Below the pieces are notes generated by a model. The model saw only the letters and a program-made list of their open reading frames with translations. It was not told the DNA's origin and made no database searches. From positions 62,001-126,000 of the forward strand of contig NZ_JARXIA010000004.1 in assembly GCF_031127875.1 (NCBI RefSeq): a DNA stretch of 64,000 bases. The letters run 5' to 3'. A program made the position numbers and the translations under genes. Each line of letters opens with the position of its first letter. Position 1 is the stretch's first letter. This document shows, in pieces, positions 44,846 through 53,589 of the stretch. Source of the stretch: Pelagicoccus sp. SDUM812005 (GTDB taxonomy: Bacteria; Verrucomicrobiota; Verrucomicrobiia; Opitutales; Opitutaceae).

Positions 44846-45639
44846 AGGGAACGGTTGGATGCCGCCTCCTTTGAAGCGACGCGAGAGATGGCGCCTTCAG
44901 TTTCATCGCAACCCGAAGCTCCACATAGGGCTTTTCGGTGCCGTAATGTTCGGGTGGACCGAGGCGGCGGGCTTGGGCTAAACAGCGGGGAGCCCAGTCG
45001 TCGCCAAGGGTATCCCAGCCTCGGGGTAACAATAGTGGGTTCCTCCATCTACGCCTAGCACTGTCGCGAAACGAACACCAAACGTGGTGACGTGGTCGAG
45101 TGCTTAAGGCTGGAGCGAGCATTTTTTCGTTTGGTCCGACGTTGAAATCTGCGTTACAAGGATGCTCCGCACGGACTGGAGTGGTTCGCTTTGCGACCGG
45201 TTGAACGAAAAACGTTTCAGTAGGGTTGTATTACGCTTGATGGAGAGAGACCTTGCTCCTTTAATTTCCCGAAAATCTAGTCGCTCAAAATGTTGTAAGT
45301 TTGTGAGTAGATGATGGCAAGTAAGCCAATTCCCCCCACCCCGACTTACGCGAAAAGCCACGTTTTCAGGGCACGATAGAAATCGACTCTTGCAGGGGAG
45401 GGGGAGGCTCTTTCGTTCCGAGCGTTTCAAGGAAAAGATTCACGTGCGCTCGAGCGGCGGTCGTGATGAATCATTTACTTGGTGGCGTGGTCGGTAAGCC
45501 CGACTCGATGCCGCTCGTGGTAGGGAGTGAGCGCGCACGTTCAGGATCGCGACTGGCGAAACGAAATCGTCTTAGACCGTTTCCGTCGCTCGCAGCTACG
45601 GATCCTTTTCCGAGTACCTCTCCTAAGTCCCGCTGCGAA
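44846..45639. other. Intergenic region at the left edge of the defence cassette
   Basis: About 790 bp without a supported gene. Short frames on both strands lack starts or family resemblance. It contains the left copy of the 33 bp direct repeat (45317-45349). The stretch 44850-45050 is GC-rich and could be a decayed gene, but nothing can be named. Confidence 0.4.
45317..45349. repeat. Direct repeat, left copy (flanks the type I RM/CBASS cassette)
   Basis: 33 bp starting GCAAGTAAGCCAATTCCCC and ending CGACTTAC. It matches 59056-59088 at 28 of 33 positions in the same orientation, and within both copies GTAAG (5 bp in) and CTTAC at the end are inverted. The two copies bracket exactly the eleven genes 45640-58838. 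Confidence 0.65.
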
Positions 45640-46356
45640 TCAGTAGCTCCATTCCCGGTGGCTGACGGGGATCCGGTTCAACACTTTGCGGTGCTCTCTC
45701 CACTGCGGGACGAAGAGGTTCATCAGGGACTTGAAGCGCTCGTTGTGGGTTGGCTCGAGCAGGTGAACGATTTCGTGGGCGACGATGTAATCGAGGCATT
45801 CCTTCGGCTTCTTAGCGAGCTCGAGGTTCACGATGATTTTATCGTTCTGCGGGATGCACGAGCCCCACTTCGTTTTCATCTTGCGGACCTGCCAATCGGA
45901 TACCTTAGCGCCGATCACGGTTTCCCATTTGAATATGACGGCGGGCAACGCTTCCAATAGCTGCTGGCGGTACCATTCTTCCATGATTTGCCGACGCTTG
46001 CTCTCGCTCGCTCCGGGACGTGTCGTTAAGACGATTTTACGGTGCTTGAGTTCTACCTTTGGCTTGGCCTCTTCTTCAGCAAGCGAGAGCAGGTAGCGCC
46101 TCCCCCAGAGGTAATGGCTTTCGCGTTCGAGAAACTCTCGTTTGGGCTCCCGTTTCTGGGCAAGCTGTTTGCGCTGCTGCCTTCGGATCCAGGGGAGCTT
46201 GTTCGCCGCAAAGGCACGGATCGTTTCCAGATTCATCTCCTCCGGAGCCGCGATGCGGACTCGTCCTGTTGGCGGGTAGACGGAGAGGTGCACGTTCTTG
46301 ATTCGTTTGCGAACCAAGTCCACCGAAAGGTCTTTCAGCTTCAACTGCTCGACCAT
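45640..46356 (-). CDS. YgjP/SprT-type metallopeptidase (DUF45)
   Basis: 238 residues. The zinc motif H-E-I-V-H lies in LDYIVAHEIVHLLEPTHNER, followed by FKSLM, and preceded by VRKMKTKWGSCIPQNDKIIV, the strong signature of YgjP-like (M48-type) peptidases. Such genes are frequent companions of type I restriction systems; their role there is not settled. Its ATG overlaps the hsdR stop by one base (TGATG), so it is translationally coupled to hsdR and is the last gene of the cassette. Confidence 0.9.
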   Translation of the reverse strand: MVEQLKLKDLSVDLVRKRIKNVHLSVYPPTGRVRIAAPEEMNLETIRAFAANKLPWIRRQQRKQLAQKREPKREFLERESHYLWGRRYLLSLAEEEAKPKVELKHRKIVLTTRPGASESKRRQIMEEWYRQQLLEALPAVIFKWETVIGAKVSDWQVRKMKTKWGSCIPQNDKIIVNLELAKKPKECLDYIVAHEIVHLLEPTHNERFKSLMNLFVPQWREHRKVLNRIPVSHREWSY

Positions 46357-49300
46357 CAGTATTCGCTTTGCTGCTTCAGGATCGGGAAGATCTTTTCGAC
46401 TTCGCCTTCGTCCTGCAGGATCGCGAAGAGGGCGGCTTTGATTGTCCGCTCTTTCGCTTCATGCCCTCGCCAGCCATGCGGACTAACTTGCTTGATCGTC
46501 TTGTCGATGGCTACTGCCAGATCGGCCGTCGGATCGTTCGAGTCCGCTCCTGCGTACCGGCCTGCGGCTTCCGCTGCTGCGTCCGATTGAAGATTGTTGT
46601 AGATCGCTCGTTGCCCGGCGGTTTTGACCGTCGATGGGGTCGAGTCGTCCGCGCCGCGTCCAACATCCTTGGCGAGATCCGCGATGCGGCGCAGGTACTC
46701 TTCGTACTCGATTGCTCGTCGTCTGCGAGCGGCGATGATTTCGTCGAGCAGGGCGGACATGCGCTCGTAGTACGCGGGATCGTTCAGGTGCTCGCGAATG
46801 ATGGTGCTGCGAACGTTGTTCTCTATCGTTTCGGCAACCGACTCCGGATTGTTCCGCATCTCTTTGGGCAAGCTTTCTACCGCTTCGTCGATGCCGGACG
46901 AAACGATGAGATCGACCAGCGGCGTTTCGTCGAAGGAAGAAATTTTCCGGGACTCGTTGGCCTCGATGTAGGTGTCGATCAAATGCCGCATGTCGGCCTC
47001 GTAGGCTTTCAGGTCGATCGTCTCTCCGCTGGCGCGACGGATGATTTCTCGCAGCTTCAGGTAGCGGTCGATCTCGCCCTTGATGCGATCCGCCTCTCCC
47101 TCATTGAAGCCGGCAGCGTCCAGCTCATCCGATACGCTGGCGAAGGCTCGCACGAGGGACGCCACGCTGCGGTAAAGAGCGACCCGTCGCGGCTCTCTTT
47201 CTTCGAGGTCGGAGGCGATCTCCGTATTGCCACAAAAATACTGGATATGCTCCAACTCGCCGCGCGGACTTCTGACCGGCTCGCACAGGGCGGCGAGCGA
47301 TTCCAGGGCGTCTTCAAGCCGTTGGCGTCCGCGCTCCAGTCGATCTTGCAAGAGGATCTCGGAGTTCCCTTCGGTGCACTCGTCCTTGTCGAGTTCGGAG
47401 GTGTAGACTTGGAGGGCTCCCGTCTGCTGGTCGTTGACCAGGTTTTGGAAGAGGTCCTTGTAGTCGACGATGTATCCAAAATCCTTGTCCTCTCCGTCGA
47501 GGCGGTTCGTGCGGCAGATCGCCTGGAAAAGTCCGTGGTCTCGCATCGACTTATCGATGTAAAGGTAGGTGCAGCTTGGCGCGTCGAAGCCGGTCAGCAA
47601 CTTGTCTACCACGATGAGCAGCTTCATGCGTGCGGGCTCCTCCACGAATAATTGCTTGGATCGGTCCTCGTAGGCTTCCGTCTTGGTTTTGCTGCCTTGC
47701 GGCTTCACGTCCTTCAGGAGCTTTTGGTAAAGGTGGTAGATGAACTCCTTTTCCGTTTTCGTGTTCTCTCCGGTATCCTCTTGGTTGATGTCGCTGACCT
47801 GAGGATTGTAGGAGGTGATGACGGCGCACTTCCCCTTGAATGGGGTGTGCTGGAAGCGCTCGAAGTATTTGCACGCTTCGTGGATGCTAGAGGCCACCAG
47901 GATCGCGTTTCCGCGTTGGTTGCTTAGGCGAGGCTTCACGTTGAAGTCGAAGATGATATCGCTCACCACGCGGTCCATGCGGGACCGGGAGCTTAGTACC
48001 TTCTGCTTGGTTCCCCATTGCTCGCGCAGGGCGGCGCGCTGCCAATCGTTCAGGCCGCGCGTTTTCGCGTCGAACCAAGCGTCCACCTTTTCGGGCGACC
48101 CAAGGCGTTGGTCAATGTCTCGAGCCTCGTATACCAGGTCCAGAACCACCTCGTCCTCGACGGCTTCTCCGAAGCGATAAGTGTGTATGTACCGTTCGAA
48201 TACTTCCAGCGTAGTCTGCTTGTCGCGACGGAGCAGGGGAGTCCCGGTAAATCCGATGAAGATCGCTTGCGGGATGAGGGCTTTCATCGTCCGGTGCAGC
48301 TTTCCGCTTTGCGTACGGTGGCACTCGTCCACGAATACGTACAGCTCGCCCACCGCGGCGCTGGGTTGCGACTCCAGTTCCCGAATGAAGCGGTCAAAGT
48401 CGTCCACCCCCTTTTTACCGAACTTGTGGACCAGCGAGCAGAGCAGACGAGGCTTCGCTTGCGAAAGCTGGCTCATCAGGTCGCGGCCACTTCGGGTTCG
48501 GTGAATCTTTTCGCCGGAGCTGGAGAAAACGCCTTCGATCTGCTTGTCGAGTTCGTCGCGGTCGGTGACCACTACGACGCGCGCTTCCGGATTGTTTTCC
48601 AGGATCCACTTGGCGAGCAGCACCATGACGATGCTCTTTCCGCTGCCTTGCGTGTGCCAGATGATGCCGCCTTGCTTCAGGGCGATGCGCTCCTGGGCAG
48701 CTTTGATTCCAAAGTACTGGTGATGCCGCGGGACCTTCTTGATTCCGCCATCGAAGAGCACGAAGTCGTACACGATTTCCAAGAAACGTTTCTTGTCGCA
48801 GAGCTTCAGCAGGTACTTGTCCAGCTTGAGGCGAGCATTGTCCTCCTCGTCTTCCTTCCATTTCAGGTAATACTTCTCCGGCGTCCCGATTGTCCCGTAG
48901 CGCAGCCCCTCCGAGTCGTTGCCCGCCATCACTAGCTGCTGGGTAGCGAAAAAGTCCCCGATAAACTCCGGTTTCTGGTTGTTGATGTTCTGCCGTATCC
49001 CGTCGCCGATCGACTTGCGGCTGTTTTTCAGTTCCAGCACGCCGAGTGCGATCCCGTTTACGTAGAGGACTACATCCGGTCGCTTCTCGTGCTGGCCATG
49101 CACGGTCACTTCCTCGGCGATGCCGAAGTCGTTGGCCTCGGGGGATTCCCAGTTGATAAGCTGAATGCTCTCCGTGTTTTCGCCAGCTTCAGCCTTTACC
49201 GGTACTCCGTAGCGCAGGAGTGAATACACGGCCTTGTTGTTTTCGTAGAGCGTGCGGCTGCGATTGCTCGCTTCGACCTTTAGCGAGTGGATGGCCCGGC

Positions 49301-49475
49301 TGATCTGATCGTTTCGATAGCCCGCCTTGTACAGATAGTCGCCCAGAACTGCCTCCTCGACGTTGCTGTTGCCAGTTCGATCCTGCCAATGGCCGAGGTA
49401 GCGATATTTCAGTTCGTCGACGAACAAGGCGACGACTCGATTCTGGGTAACGCGTTCCGCTTGGCCGATTGTCAT
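46356..49475 (-). CDS. hsdR: Type I restriction enzyme R subunit (HsdR)
   Basis: 1039 residues from ATG 49475 (MTIGQAERVTQNRVVALFVD), the usual HsdR beginning; the frame open upstream to 49616 is not similar. The PD-(D/E)xK nuclease is at D134 and E148-L-K150 (KRPDVVLYVNG, GVLELKNSRKS). SF2 motor motifs: Walker A TQGSGKS (275-281), Walker B DECH (383-386), GFTGTPL, and a second RecA lobe with LIVVDKLLTGFDAPSCTYLY and AICRTNRL. The C-terminal helical part binds HsdM. It translocates DNA and cuts unmodified DNA at a distance. It is separated from hsdS by seven other genes, which is uncommon. Confidence 0.96.
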   Translation of the reverse strand: MTIGQAERVTQNRVVALFVDELKYRYLGHWQDRTGNSNVEEAVLGDYLYKAGYRNDQISRAIHSLKVEASNRSRTLYENNKAVYSLLRYGVPVKAEAGENTESIQLINWESPEANDFGIAEEVTVHGQHEKRPDVVLYVNGIALGVLELKNSRKSIGDGIRQNINNQKPEFIGDFFATQQLVMAGNDSEGLRYGTIGTPEKYYLKWKEDEEDNARLKLDKYLLKLCDKKRFLEIVYDFVLFDGGIKKVPRHHQYFGIKAAQERIALKQGGIIWHTQGSGKSIVMVLLAKWILENNPEARVVVVTDRDELDKQIEGVFSSSGEKIHRTRSGRDLMSQLSQAKPRLLCSLVHKFGKKGVDDFDRFIRELESQPSAAVGELYVFVDECHRTQSGKLHRTMKALIPQAIFIGFTGTPLLRRDKQTTLEVFERYIHTYRFGEAVEDEVVLDLVYEARDIDQRLGSPEKVDAWFDAKTRGLNDWQRAALREQWGTKQKVLSSRSRMDRVVSDIIFDFNVKPRLSNQRGNAILVASSIHEACKYFERFQHTPFKGKCAVITSYNPQVSDINQEDTGENTKTEKEFIYHLYQKLLKDVKPQGSKTKTEAYEDRSKQLFVEEPARMKLLIVVDKLLTGFDAPSCTYLYIDKSMRDHGLFQAICRTNRLDGEDKDFGYIVDYKDLFQNLVNDQQTGALQVYTSELDKDECTEGNSEILLQDRLERGRQRLEDALESLAALCEPVRSPRGELEHIQYFCGNTEIASDLEEREPRRVALYRSVASLVRAFASVSDELDAAGFNEGEADRIKGEIDRYLKLREIIRRASGETIDLKAYEADMRHLIDTYIEANESRKISSFDETPLVDLIVSSGIDEAVESLPKEMRNNPESVAETIENNVRSTIIREHLNDPAYYERMSALLDEIIAARRRRAIEYEEYLRRIADLAKDVGRGADDSTPSTVKTAGQRAIYNNLQSDAAAEAAGRYAGADSNDPTADLAVAIDKTIKQVSPHGWRGHEAKERTIKAALFAILQDEGEVEKIFPILKQQSEY

Positions 49476-49525
49476 GAGGAGAGGGGAGGAGGATTCAAGA
49501 GTTGGAGGGATTGGATACTGCAGTT

Positions 49526-50659
49526 CTAGTCGCGTTGCTTGAAAAGCTTTAGGTAAGGTTCGAAAAGGAAAAGCCGTCCACGCTTGGCCCCGGTCATCTC
49601 CCGCAACAGTCCGCAATCGACGAAGCGCTCTATCAGCTTGTAAGCGGTGGGTTGAGACACTTCAGTCGCTTTGGACACGATCTGTGCATTGACCCAAATA
49701 TTTGTGAATAGGAACTGGAAGAGAGCCAAGCCCGAGGCTGCTTGAGGCTTCCAAGAGGAAATTTCAGCTTCCCAGTGGGTTTTGAACTTCAGGATCTGGC
49801 TGAAGGTCTCCACGCCTCTCGCCGCTGTTTCGCTGAGGCCATCGAGGAAAAAATGAAGCCAGTCATCGATCGCATTTTCGCTTCGCACGCGAGTCAGGCG
49901 CTCGTAGTACTCTTCCCGATTTCGCTCCAGATAGTCCGAGAGATAGAGCACCGGCTTCTTCAAGATGCCTTGGGAAACGAGATAGAGAGGCACCATCAAG
50001 CGCCCGATACGTCCGTTGCCGTCAAGGAACGGGTGAATCGTTTCGAATTGGTAATGCATGATCGCCACCTTCAATAGAGGCGGGAGGTGAAGCTCTCCGT
50101 TGTGGGCAAACAAGTCCAGGTCCCCCATCAACTCAGGCACATTTTCTTGAATCGGAGGAACGAAGCGGGCGTTCCCCGGGTTGGATCCGCCGATCCAATT
50201 TTGGCTACGACGAAATTCGCCCGGTGTCTTGTGCTCGCCTCTTACCCCGGACATCAGAGTCGCGTGGGCTCTCTTCAGCAAACGAGTGGAGAAAGGCAAT
50301 TCAGCTAAGGCTGAAATGGCATCGTCCATGGCGGAGATGTAGTTATTTACTTCGCGCCAGTCGTCTCGCCGCTCTTCGAGAATTTCTTCCTCGGGCAGTA
50401 ACGCCTCCTCCATTTCCGTCTGCGTATCCTCGATGCGGCTAGACTCTGTCGCTTCCTTCGCTACGTGCATGCGAACGAACAGGTCGAGGTTTGGAACGTA
50501 TTCCGAAAACATGTCCAGGCGGCCCAGATTCCGGTCCGCGCGACTCAGCGCTTCGAGAACGCGGGGTTCGTCGATCCGCCACGGCCGATTGATGGGGCTT
50601 GGTTCGAAACTACGAAAGCCGGTCTGCATCAACCATTTGCCTGCTTCAAAATCACGCAT
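49526..50659 (-). CDS. Fic-domain AMP-transferase
   Basis: 377 residues. The catalytic motif HPFLDGNGRIGR starts at H209. An N-terminal inhibitory helix is present (TESSRIED, residues 71-78), the (S/T)xxxE(G/N) motif with E77 as the inhibitory Glu and D instead of G/N in last place: a class II Fic protein. The C-terminal third (about 290-377) is a winged helix (NAQIVSKATEVSQPTAYKLI), typical of Fic/DUF4172-free 'Fic-wHTH' proteins. It would adenylylate a protein target and may sense DNA through its wHTH. It lies 50 bp upstream of hsdR on the same strand, with elaborate AT-rich palindromes upstream. Confidence 0.93.
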   Translation of the reverse strand: MRDFEAGKWLMQTGFRSFEPSPINRPWRIDEPRVLEALSRADRNLGRLDMFSEYVPNLDLFVRMHVAKEATESSRIEDTQTEMEEALLPEEEILEERRDDWREVNNYISAMDDAISALAELPFSTRLLKRAHATLMSGVRGEHKTPGEFRRSQNWIGGSNPGNARFVPPIQENVPELMGDLDLFAHNGELHLPPLLKVAIMHYQFETIHPFLDGNGRIGRLMVPLYLVSQGILKKPVLYLSDYLERNREEYYERLTRVRSENAIDDWLHFFLDGLSETAARGVETFSQILKFKTHWEAEISSWKPQAASGLALFQFLFTNIWVNAQIVSKATEVSQPTAYKLIERFVDCGLLREMTGAKRGRLFLFEPYLKLFKQRD

Positions 50660-50673
50660 TTTTTTCTTCTACC

Positions 50674-50764
50674 GAACTTTTTTTAATTAAGAAAGGGTCT
50701 TATTTAAAAAAATGCCCGTTTTTTTAATTAAGACCTCTCGCTAATTAAATTTCGAAACCTACGG
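50674..50764. promoter_or_regulatory. AT-rich palindromic element A upstream of fic
   Basis: The 15-mer TTTTTTTAATTAAGA occurs at 50678-50692 and 50719-50733, and its inverted form begins at 50697, so 50697-50734 is a 16 bp inverted repeat (15/16 pairs) with the 6 nt loop TGCCCG. CGCTAATTAAATTTC follows at 50739-50753. The element starts 15 bp before the fic start and probably is its operator or promoter. It is repeated at 50993-51058. Confidence 0.6.
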
Positions 50765-50887
50765 GAAGGAACGACCAATCTGACGGTTGAACTGTTTTGG
50801 AGAAGATCTCGACCCCTTCGTTCGGAATGAATCACATTAAGTGGCTGAGATACAAAGGGTAGACTCGAGTGTGGGTGACTCGTTTTG

Positions 50888-50971
50888 TGGGAAAAACGAC
50901 CCCTTTTTCCCATAAAGCAAGGACCGTCCTGGGAGCGTCCAATTGCGGCATGGACCAGCGTCCAATTGCGG
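50888..50971. repeat. Hairpin and 23 bp tandem repeat between the AT-rich elements
   Basis: TGGGAAAAA (50888-50896) and TTTTTCCCA (50904-50912) form a perfect nine-pair stem. Then AGCGTCCAATTGCGG occurs twice, at 50934-50948 and 50957-50971 (23 bp period). The 50660-51059 gap carries no gene. Confidence 0.6.
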
Positions 50972-50992
50972 ATTCGGGCCAGGCATTGTCCC

Positions 50993-51058
50993 GCTTATTT
51001 AAATTTTGAGCCTATTTTTTAAATAAGGCCTGCCGCTAATTAAATTTCCGAAACTACG
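50993..51058. repeat. AT-rich palindromic element B after the DUF6155 gene
   Basis: CTTATTTAAA (50994-51003) and TTTAAATAAG (51018-51027) are perfect inverted arms; CGCTAATTAAATTTC follows at 51034-51048 exactly as in element A (50739-50753), then CGAAAC-TACG in both. The two elements are about 296 bp apart in the same orientation. Confidence 0.65.
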
Positions 51059-51059
51059 A

Positions 51060-51632
51060 TTATTCGTTACCGAAATCACTAGCCAACTGCGAGACTACGT
51101 CGGAAACGTAGTCGTGGAAGCCCCAGCCGATTCCGTCGGTTTCTCGTTCGACTGTGGCCAATCGCTTGCTGAACTTGCGGTAAAGCGGCACTCCTTCTTC
51201 GCGAAGCAGGTCGGCTAGTTCGTCTAGGGCCGACTCGATGCTGGAGTAAAACCGTTCGTCGATATCGCCGTATTCGTTGGTGAACGCCACGCCGTTCTCC
51301 ACGTAGGTCATTAGAAGCTCGGCGGTGCCGGGAAGATCGCCGGTCGCTCGGCGGTATTGGCGGATGGCCTTGCGAGCCTCGCCCAGCTTCAGCTTGGCCT
51401 CGCCGCGCTTGGGATAGAAGGGTTCGATGGCCTTTTGCCGATAGGATTCGAATGCGGCTTCGCCGCCGCACGAAGCCAAGCAACGGACGTGGAGAAAGTC
51501 CTTGTTCGAGGCGCTCGTTTGGTAGAGATCTTTGACTAGATCGAGAAGGGCCGTCTTCTCCAGTTGGGAAAGCTGTTTGCGGACGGCGCTCCAGCTCGGT
51601 TTGTTCGCTGAGGTTTTCGTGTTGCTCGGCAT
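51060..51632 (-). CDS. DUF6155-like protein
   Basis: 190 residues from ATG 51632 (MPSNTKTSANKPSWSAVRKQ); the upstream open frame overlaps the previous gene and has no sense. The segment VRKQLSQLEKTALLDLVKDL followed by a helical repeat of charged residues and a KRGEAKLKLGEARKAIRQYR stretch resembles DUF6155 proteins found beside defence and mobile genes. Function is unknown. All-helical, cytoplasmic, no catalytic motif visible. It starts 8 bp after the preceding gene, in the same operon. Confidence 0.7.
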   Translation of the reverse strand: MPSNTKTSANKPSWSAVRKQLSQLEKTALLDLVKDLYQTSASNKDFLHVRCLASCGGEAAFESYRQKAIEPFYPKRGEAKLKLGEARKAIRQYRRATGDLPGTAELLMTYVENGVAFTNEYGDIDERFYSSIESALDELADLLREEGVPLYRKFSKRLATVERETDGIGWGFHDYVSDVVSQLASDFGNE

Positions 51633-51640
51633 GGCGACGG

Positions 51641-51970
51641 TCAGGATCGTTTGCTCGCTTTGAAGGCGCTGCGGTCGCCTAGGTGGAACGCGAAATTGCC
51701 GAGCAAGTGCTCTCCCTCGAGCTTGACGCTCCCGCGACCGCAAACCGGAGTACCCTCGTCGCCGCCTTCGAAGCTGAAATGGAGTATCTCCTGCGGGCTC
51801 CAGGCATCCGGCTCGCAGTCGATTTCCGTCTCCACGCAGCCAAAGCGGAAGCGTCCCATTCCATCGGGATGGATCTCGATCTTAGCTGTCTCCACCATGT
51901 GAAGAAAGTCAGCATCCCATTCGCTGGTTTCGTCGATGGTCCAGTTTCCGACAAATTTCTTGGGTATCAT
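51641..51970 (-). CDS. Small hypothetical protein, beta-rich
   Basis: 109 residues (MIPKKFVGNWTIDETSEWDA). The pattern FVGNWTI...IEIHPDGMGRFRFG...HFSFEGGDEGTPVCGRGSVK...GNFAFHLGD resembles a small lipocalin- or calycin-like beta-barrel with GNW near the start. No named family. Same strand and spacing as the operon around it. Function unknown. Confidence 0.65.
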   Translation of the reverse strand: MIPKKFVGNWTIDETSEWDADFLHMVETAKIEIHPDGMGRFRFGCVETEIDCEPDAWSPQEILHFSFEGGDEGTPVCGRGSVKLEGEHLLGNFAFHLGDRSAFKASKRS

Positions 51971-52011
51971 AGCAGTAGTGGAATTCTCCGGGGGCTTTGG
52001 TTGAAAGATTT

Positions 52012-52042
52012 TTTAACCACAGATTTCACAGAGGACACAGAT
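52012..52042. repeat. 'AACCACAGATT' dispersed repeat fragment
   Basis: TTTAACCACAGATTTCACAG followed by AGGACACAGATT lies between two cassette genes. A similar ACCACAGATTxCACAGAT sequence is known as a widely dispersed intergenic repeat in Verrucomicrobiota, Planctomycetota and other genomes. This is an inference from memory. Confidence 0.55.
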
Positions 52043-52056
52043 TGAGAGAATGGAGA

Positions 52057-52611
52057 TTAGAGTTTAGCCTGTTTTCGGTACGGAAGCGGAATCAGATTTT
52101 TGGGGAGATAGAGCGGATGCTCCGGCATGCCGTCTTTCGTGAGTCTGAGGTACGATACAGAAGGATGATCGGCCAGAAGAGATTCAACCTCCTTGCTGCG
52201 ACGGCGAAGACGTTTCGGAGGCAGGCCGTAGGCCAGAACCACGGTCTCCGCCTGGTTTGCCATCTCCAAAATTGCTTCATCATTGGCGGGGCCAACGGGA
52301 TCATCGACTTTCAACAGCTCCTTCTTGTCCGTTGCTCGATACGCGTGCACGTTACCTACCAACTGACCTCCATAGCCCCAGTCGCGACTGAACGTACCTG
52401 TCCTCTTGAGAGTTGGATCGCTATAGTCCAAGCAAGCAACGCTCGGGTTCATCAATATCCAAAGCACAATCGGTTTGCCTGCGTCCCAGACCTCTCGGAG
52501 TTGATAGCGGTAGCACTGGCAATCGGAAAACACCGCCGTCACCTTCGAATCCGAAGGCCAAGGCGGGCGAGATTTACCACCTGGATCATGCACTGAATCT
52601 GCCACCTGCAT
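52057..52611 (-). CDS. DUF1643 domain protein
   Basis: 184 residues. The DUF1643 features are clear: TAVFSDCQCYRYQLREVWDA, then IVLWILMNPSVACLDYSDPT, LKRTGTFSRDWGYGG, VGNVHAYRATDKKEL and VVLAYGLPPKRL. The fold is thought to resemble nucleotide- or base-processing enzymes, with no proven activity; such proteins occur often in phages and defence islands. It begins 8 bp after the previous gene, in the operon with the CBASS-type genes. Confidence 0.88.
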   Translation of the reverse strand: MQVADSVHDPGGKSRPPWPSDSKVTAVFSDCQCYRYQLREVWDAGKPIVLWILMNPSVACLDYSDPTLKRTGTFSRDWGYGGQLVGNVHAYRATDKKELLKVDDPVGPANDEAILEMANQAETVVLAYGLPPKRLRRRSKEVESLLADHPSVSYLRLTKDGMPEHPLYLPKNLIPLPYRKQAKL

Positions 52612-52619
52612 TCGAATTC

Positions 52620-53513
52620 TTAAGATTGCGATATCTGATTTGGTCCTGTTGGCATTCCGGGCTTACCTCGCATTTCGGGATCGTGCTCCCAGAGTTTCTC
52701 GATAACACTCCAGCCAAGTTTTGTGGCATGGAGACCATAGCTGTCGATGCTTCGAGCACTTTCAGAAGTGTAGTGCGTCCAAAATAGCCGCCGCTCGAGG
52801 AGTTCACGAAGTGCCTGATGAAACGCTACTCGTCCGCCTTCTCCCATAAACTCGTTGTAAGTTCCTATAACCTTTTCTCTGTAGATCGAAGGTTGAGAGT
52901 CGCCTTGTATCCAATTTTTCCACAGCCTTCCATAGAAATTCAACAGTAGGATGGCTTCAGGTGTGAGCTGGCTAGAGACCAACCTTATGTAGCGGTCAGC
53001 CTCTTCTTCGAAACACTTCGCAGCAGTCACCAGAGCAGTTGCAGCCTTCTCCACGAGATTGTCTTCATTGTACCTATTCACATTGGTAACCTTGAGGTCA
53101 AAATGGAGAGAAGCCGTATCGTCTTGAGTGAAGAGAATTACACGTTTGTTTGGCTTCAGTGCCAGGGCGATTCCGGTCTCAATTACAACGCCAAAGTTGC
53201 AACCCGTAAGGTCTCCTACGAAAAAGTGGCAGTTGAGGATATCGGCAGCGATTTGGTCCGTAATAGTGATTGCTCCACCGGGTCCTCCGTCTACTCGCTT
53301 GAGAGGTGCAAATCGCCTGCCATTGCCATCATCAGGTAGCAAATCGTTGGCTCGATCGTGTACCTTCTCCAGCAGTAGCGACCTTATCCTGGATTCGGGA
53401 TAACCACCTCGGTTGCTGAAAGGCATCGCAACGAAGGTTGTGTACGTGTCCGAAGAAAATTGCTCGGCGAAAGCGTCATCTCTTTGAAGCTGGTAGATTT
53501 GATCAACATTCAT
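52620..53513 (-). CDS. TIR/nucleoside-deoxyribosyltransferase-like protein with C-terminal winged helix
   Basis: 297 residues. The first 150 residues have the order of a TIR-like or nucleoside 2-deoxyribosyltransferase fold: TTFVAMPFSNRGGYPESRIR, then ITDQIAADILNCHFFVGDLT, and GVVIETGIALALKPNKRVIL, with the Glu of V-I-E-T in the catalytic position of both superfamilies. Proteins of this group are NAD- or nucleotide-cleaving effectors in defence. Residues about 190-297 are helical and contain a wHTH-like piece (FHQALRELLERRLFWTHYTS). It follows the SLATT gene (76 bp) and may be a second effector of the CD-NTase module. It could also be an uncharacterised nucleotide-binding protein. Confidence 0.62.
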   Translation of the reverse strand: MNVDQIYQLQRDDAFAEQFSSDTYTTFVAMPFSNRGGYPESRIRSLLLEKVHDRANDLLPDDGNGRRFAPLKRVDGGPGGAITITDQIAADILNCHFFVGDLTGCNFGVVIETGIALALKPNKRVILFTQDDTASLHFDLKVTNVNRYNEDNLVEKAATALVTAAKCFEEEADRYIRLVSSQLTPEAILLLNFYGRLWKNWIQGDSQPSIYREKVIGTYNEFMGEGGRVAFHQALRELLERRLFWTHYTSESARSIDSYGLHATKLGWSVIEKLWEHDPEMRGKPGMPTGPNQISQS

Positions 53514-53589
53514 GTGCTTTGGACTTGTGCCTTATGGGAGCATCGAATTCGGGCAGGACAGTTCGATAGATCTAGGCTTAGAAGAGGTT

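Noticed and set aside
45085-45120. A GTGGTCGAGTGCTTAAGGC sequence resembling the D-arm of a serine or leucine tRNA.
   Set aside because: No anticodon arm, T-arm or acceptor stem follows at the right distance; it is likely coincidence.
45104-45430. Small minus-strand frame (about 108 residues) around the left direct repeat.
   Set aside because: Its composition is not protein-like and part of it is the repeat itself, which is also 'translated' in a different frame context at the right copy.
46368-48935. Long plus-strand frames opposite hsdR.
   Set aside because: They mirror the codon pattern of hsdR and have no family features.
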